15,717 bases of DNA. Origin: Rhodoferax sp. Lineage in GTDB: Bacteria; Pseudomonadota; Gammaproteobacteria; Burkholderiales; Burkholderiaceae_C. The translations under genes were made by a program, and so were the position numbers. The notes below the pieces were generated by a model, which was not told where the DNA came from, ran no database searches, and worked only from the letters and a program-made list of their open reading frames with translations. Location of the stretch: NCBI GenBank assembly GCA_016463455.1, contig JAEMRG010000017.1, forward strand, positions 1 to 15,717, read 5' to 3'. Position 1 is the stretch's first letter, and each line of letters starts with the position of its first letter. This document shows, piece by piece, positions 13,872 to 15,717 of the stretch.

Positions 13872-14852
13872 ATGACAAGCCTTACTCAAACCTGGTTTTG
13901 GCAGCAATGGCACTTGATGCTGGTGCTCTGCCTCATAGCGCTCATTGCCCTCAATTTCCTGAGCAGCTTTGTGCTTCCAGCATTGCGGTTAAAGGACCGC
14001 CTGGCCCAGGCGCTGTCCAAATTGGAAGGCCTGAAAGCCGGGGCCATGCACGGCGCTATCGATCTGGACAAGCTGGAAAGCGAAGCCATGACCGAGCCGC
14101 GCATGGCGCACCTATGGGCCCAATATGCCCATTGCCTGCATGTACCTTGGGACGACATCCAAGCGAGCCAAACTGCGGCAGGGCCGCAAAACCGCGTACG
14201 GGTGCTCTCCGAACTGTTTTTTAACGCCATGAAAGCCAAGTCCGGCGGCGCGGTAGTGGACTTGGCGGACATCGAAAGCAAAGTAGCGGGCGACCCGCAA
14301 CTCACCAGCCTGTGGGCCGAATATTCCGAAGCGCTGGACAAGCGCAACGAGTTGCCGGATCCGGCCAGCAGCCGAGCCCGGCGCTGGCGCGCATCGGCCT
14401 TGGCAGAAACTTTTTTTTCCGACTATGCGCTGGTGGACTCCCCATTGCGCTCTGACTTTTACAAACACGTGCCCGGCATACTGACCGGCCTGGGGATTAT
14501 TGGTACGTTTTCCGGGCTGATTAACGGACTGGTCCATTTCGATGTGTCCGACCCCGCCACTACCCAAGCCCAGCTCAGCTTGCTGGTGCAAACCGTGGGC
14601 CAGGCGTTTTTTGTATCGGCTCTGGCCATTGCACTGGCCATGCTGTTTACTTGGGTGGAAAAAGCGCTGCTCAGTGCGCGCTACAGCCAGGTGGAGAGCC
14701 TTCAGCACCTGATTGACAGCTTGTTCGAAGCCAGTTCCGGCCAGGAAAACCTGGAGCGCCTGGTGGTCGCCACCGAGGCGCAAGTGGCGCTCATGCAGGA
14801 CGTGCTGGAAGAATTGCGCAAGACATCGAGTCATTTGGCGGCCATGAAATAG
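13872..14852 (+). CDS. ZorA-like MotA/TolQ/ExbB proton-channel protein
   Basis: Encodes 326 residues. A first membrane helix spans about 14-37 (LMLVLCLIALIALNFL). A cytoplasmic part follows (about 40-198), then the channel core: HVPGILTGLGIIGTFSGL (199-216) as the second helix and AFFVSALAIALAMLFTWV (245-262) as the third. Thr212 in GTFSG and Ser249 in the third helix stand where TolQ/ExbB have their paired polar channel residues. The TGLGIIGTF style resembles ZorA of the Zorya anti-phage system more than MotA. The tail (about 270-326) is one short coiled-coil-like helix, far shorter than the long tail of canonical ZorA. Residues 64-120 and 130-184 are two copies of one module (D-L-x-x-[LI]-E-S ... 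LWA[QE]Y ... ELFF/ETFF). ATG 13872 has only a weak GGAA upstream. The MotB-like partner starts 7 bases after its stop. Confidence 0.72.
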   Translation: MTSLTQTWFWQQWHLMLVLCLIALIALNFLSSFVLPALRLKDRLAQALSKLEGLKAGAMHGAIDLDKLESEAMTEPRMAHLWAQYAHCLHVPWDDIQASQTAAGPQNRVRVLSELFFNAMKAKSGGAVVDLADIESKVAGDPQLTSLWAEYSEALDKRNELPDPASSRARRWRASALAETFFSDYALVDSPLRSDFYKHVPGILTGLGIIGTFSGLINGLVHFDVSDPATTQAQLSLLVQTVGQAFFVSALAIALAMLFTWVEKALLSARYSQVESLQHLIDSLFEASSGQENLERLVVATEAQVALMQDVLEELRKTSSHLAAMK

Positions 14853-14859
14853 GCGCGCC

Positions 14860-15609
14860 ATGTTTACATTGCAAACGCCACGGCGCAAGCGTGCCAAGGA
14901 AGAGGCAGAAAAGCCGTTCTGGATTTCGTTTTCCGACCTGATGACGGCCTTGATGGTGCTGTTTTTGGTCGCCATGGCGGTGGCCTTGATGGTGGTAACC
15001 CAAGGCTTGCGCTCGATCGAAGACAAGCGCAAAGACCGCGAAGAATCCATCATGGCCTGTATTGCCGATATGGACAAAGTGGCGCGACGACCCGAATTTC
15101 GGGGCGTGAAAATAAGCGGGCAAACCATCGACTTTGGGCCGCTGGCGGAGTTCAAAAAAAATGGTAATCAGTTGTCCGAAGACCGCATGGAGTTTTTGCG
15201 CGCCTTCATCCCCGAAGTACTGGACGTGGCGCGTAGCCCCCAATGCAGCAAATGGTTGCGCCGCTACGTGGTGGAGGGCTTTGCCAGCCAGGAGGGCAGT
15301 TACCTGCACAACCTGAACCTCAGCCTGGAACGCTCCCAGCGCGTACTGTGCGTGCTGCTAGACGCTAGCGCACCGGACGCGCCTAGCCTGTCGGACCGCA
15401 AGACCATACGCCAACAATTTTTGGTGGGCGGCTCGTCCTTTAATTCGGCTATTGCCAATCAGCCGGAAAAAAGCCGCCGGGTCACATTGCGCCTGGAATT
15501 CAAGGAGTTGCGCAAAGAATGCCTGCCGACCGATGCCATCTGCAAAGCCGATGATGCGCCGCCGATACCCTGGGATGACGACTTCAGGTGCCCGGTACAA
15601 AGCCGCTAA
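14860..15609 (+). CDS. ZorB-like MotB/OmpA-domain protein
   Basis: Encodes 249 residues. A basic cytoplasmic N-terminus (1-18) precedes KPFWISFSDLMTALMVLFLV (18-37), a single membrane helix (about 24-46) with Asp26 placed like the proton-binding aspartate of MotB and ZorB. After a charged helix (about 50-75) comes an OmpA-like peptidoglycan-binding domain: IDFGPLAEFKKNG (90-102), YVVEGFASQEGSYLHNLNLS (136-155) followed by LERSQRVLCVLL (156-167), and a last strand SRRVTLRLEFK (205-215). The C-terminal extension (216-249) carries Cys221, Cys228 and Cys244, possible disulfides in the periplasm. Only 7 bases separate it from the ZorA-like stop, with AGG overlapping that stop, so translation is likely coupled. 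Together they should form an inner-membrane ion-driven complex anchored to the cell wall. No zorC/D/E-like gene follows before tRNA-Cys. Confidence 0.78.
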   Translation: MFTLQTPRRKRAKEEAEKPFWISFSDLMTALMVLFLVAMAVALMVVTQGLRSIEDKRKDREESIMACIADMDKVARRPEFRGVKISGQTIDFGPLAEFKKNGNQLSEDRMEFLRAFIPEVLDVARSPQCSKWLRRYVVEGFASQEGSYLHNLNLSLERSQRVLCVLLDASAPDAPSLSDRKTIRQQFLVGGSSFNSAIANQPEKSRRVTLRLEFKELRKECLPTDAICKADDAPPIPWDDDFRCPVQSR

Positions 15610-15617
15610 AGCATTGA

Positions 15618-15643
15618 GCGCCGTGAATGCCTGCACGCGGCGC
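15618..15643 (+). terminator. Hairpin after the ZorB-like gene
   Basis: GCGCCG (15618-15623) pairs with CGGCGC (15638-15643), with further pairing of TG/CA after a 2-base bulge. A run of six T (15660-15665) follows only after 16 bases, so it is not a textbook intrinsic terminator. On the minus strand it would also lie behind tRNA-Cys, so it could serve both converging transcripts. Confidence 0.35.
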
Positions 15644-15664
15644 GACGTATTTACGAGTATTTTT

Positions 15665-15717
15665 TGGAGGCGCGGTCCGGAGTCGAACCGGACTAACCGG
15701 ATTTGCAATCCGGGGCA
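15665..15717 (-). tRNA. tRNA-Cys (GCA), 5' part cut by the window edge
   Basis: The 3' portion of a tRNA on the minus strand: anticodon loop TTGCAAA with anticodon GCA (15704-15706) flanked by a CCGGA/TCCGG-type stem, a short variable loop, T-arm GTCCGGTTCGACTCCGGAC, acceptor half CCGCGCC, discriminator T (15668) and encoded CCA (15665-15667). Anticodon GCA and the U73 discriminator identify cysteine. The acceptor 5' half and D-arm lie beyond the window. Its 3' end faces the ZorAB-like pair. Confidence 0.95.

Noticed and set aside
13712..14224. 170-codon frame starting ahead of the ZorA-like gene and overlapping it
   Set aside because: Its composition is unstructured, it has no family features, and it overlaps the ZorA-like coding sequence in another frame. 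The ZorA-like frame clearly carries the real protein signal.
13872..15609. Flagellar MotA/MotB stator genes
   Set aside because: The second helix reads TGLGIIGTF as in ZorA/TolQ types, MotA's conserved cytoplasmic charged loop is not evident, and no flagellar or chemotaxis genes are nearby.
13496..15717. Genomic island integrated at the 3' end of tRNA-Cys
   Set aside because: The tRNA 3' end does face the ZorAB-like pair, but I found no repeated copy of its 3' sequence to the left, no integrase, and no shift in base composition in the coding parts.

Overview
The window looks like core chromosome of a betaproteobacterium of the order Burkholderiales, probably a Comamonadaceae member (Rhodoferax/Polaromonas-like). 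This rests on protein similarity judged by eye, moderate-to-high GC, gene order (clpS-clpA next to icd) and the style of the lexA, Crp/Fnr and acyl-CoA dehydrogenase genes. No search was run. Base composition looks even throughout apart from an AT-rich patch near 13,600-13,700. I see no insertion sequence, integrase or CRISPR array.

Layout. 1-818: minus-strand rpsB, with a strong terminator after it and a folded leader before it. 974-3741: minus-strand clpS-clpA, the adaptor and unfoldase of the N-degron branch of ClpAP proteolysis. 3901-5154: minus-strand icd (NADP isocitrate dehydrogenase), with a terminator downstream and an inverted-repeat leader upstream. 5395-5853: a small exported DUF192 protein. 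5916-6917: an asparaginase, divergent from lexA. The shared promoter region holds two full LexA boxes in tandem. lexA (7029-7703) is followed at once by a 110-residue unknown gene. 8215-11408: a plus-strand run of a Crp/Fnr-type regulator, a phosphotransferase of the ACAD10/11 kind and an acyl-CoA dehydrogenase, which looks like a lipid or hydroxyacyl-CoA catabolic module with its own regulator. 11450-12079: a minus-strand protein of unknown function, then tRNA-Leu(UAA). 12386-13495: a ketopantoate-reductase-like protein with an altered nucleotide loop.

The most unusual part is 13,496-15,717. A 376-base intergenic region carries two large near-perfect inverted repeats that look like operators. 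After it come two tightly coupled plus-strand genes: a MotA/TolQ/ExbB-type channel protein resembling ZorA of the Zorya anti-phage system, and a MotB/OmpA-type partner resembling ZorB. They sit directly beside tRNA-Cys(GCA), with no zorC, zorD or zorE in view. The ZorA-like protein has a short C-terminal tail and an internal duplication of the cytoplasmic module between its first two membrane helices. It may be an orphan, ion-driven envelope machine related to Zorya but built differently.
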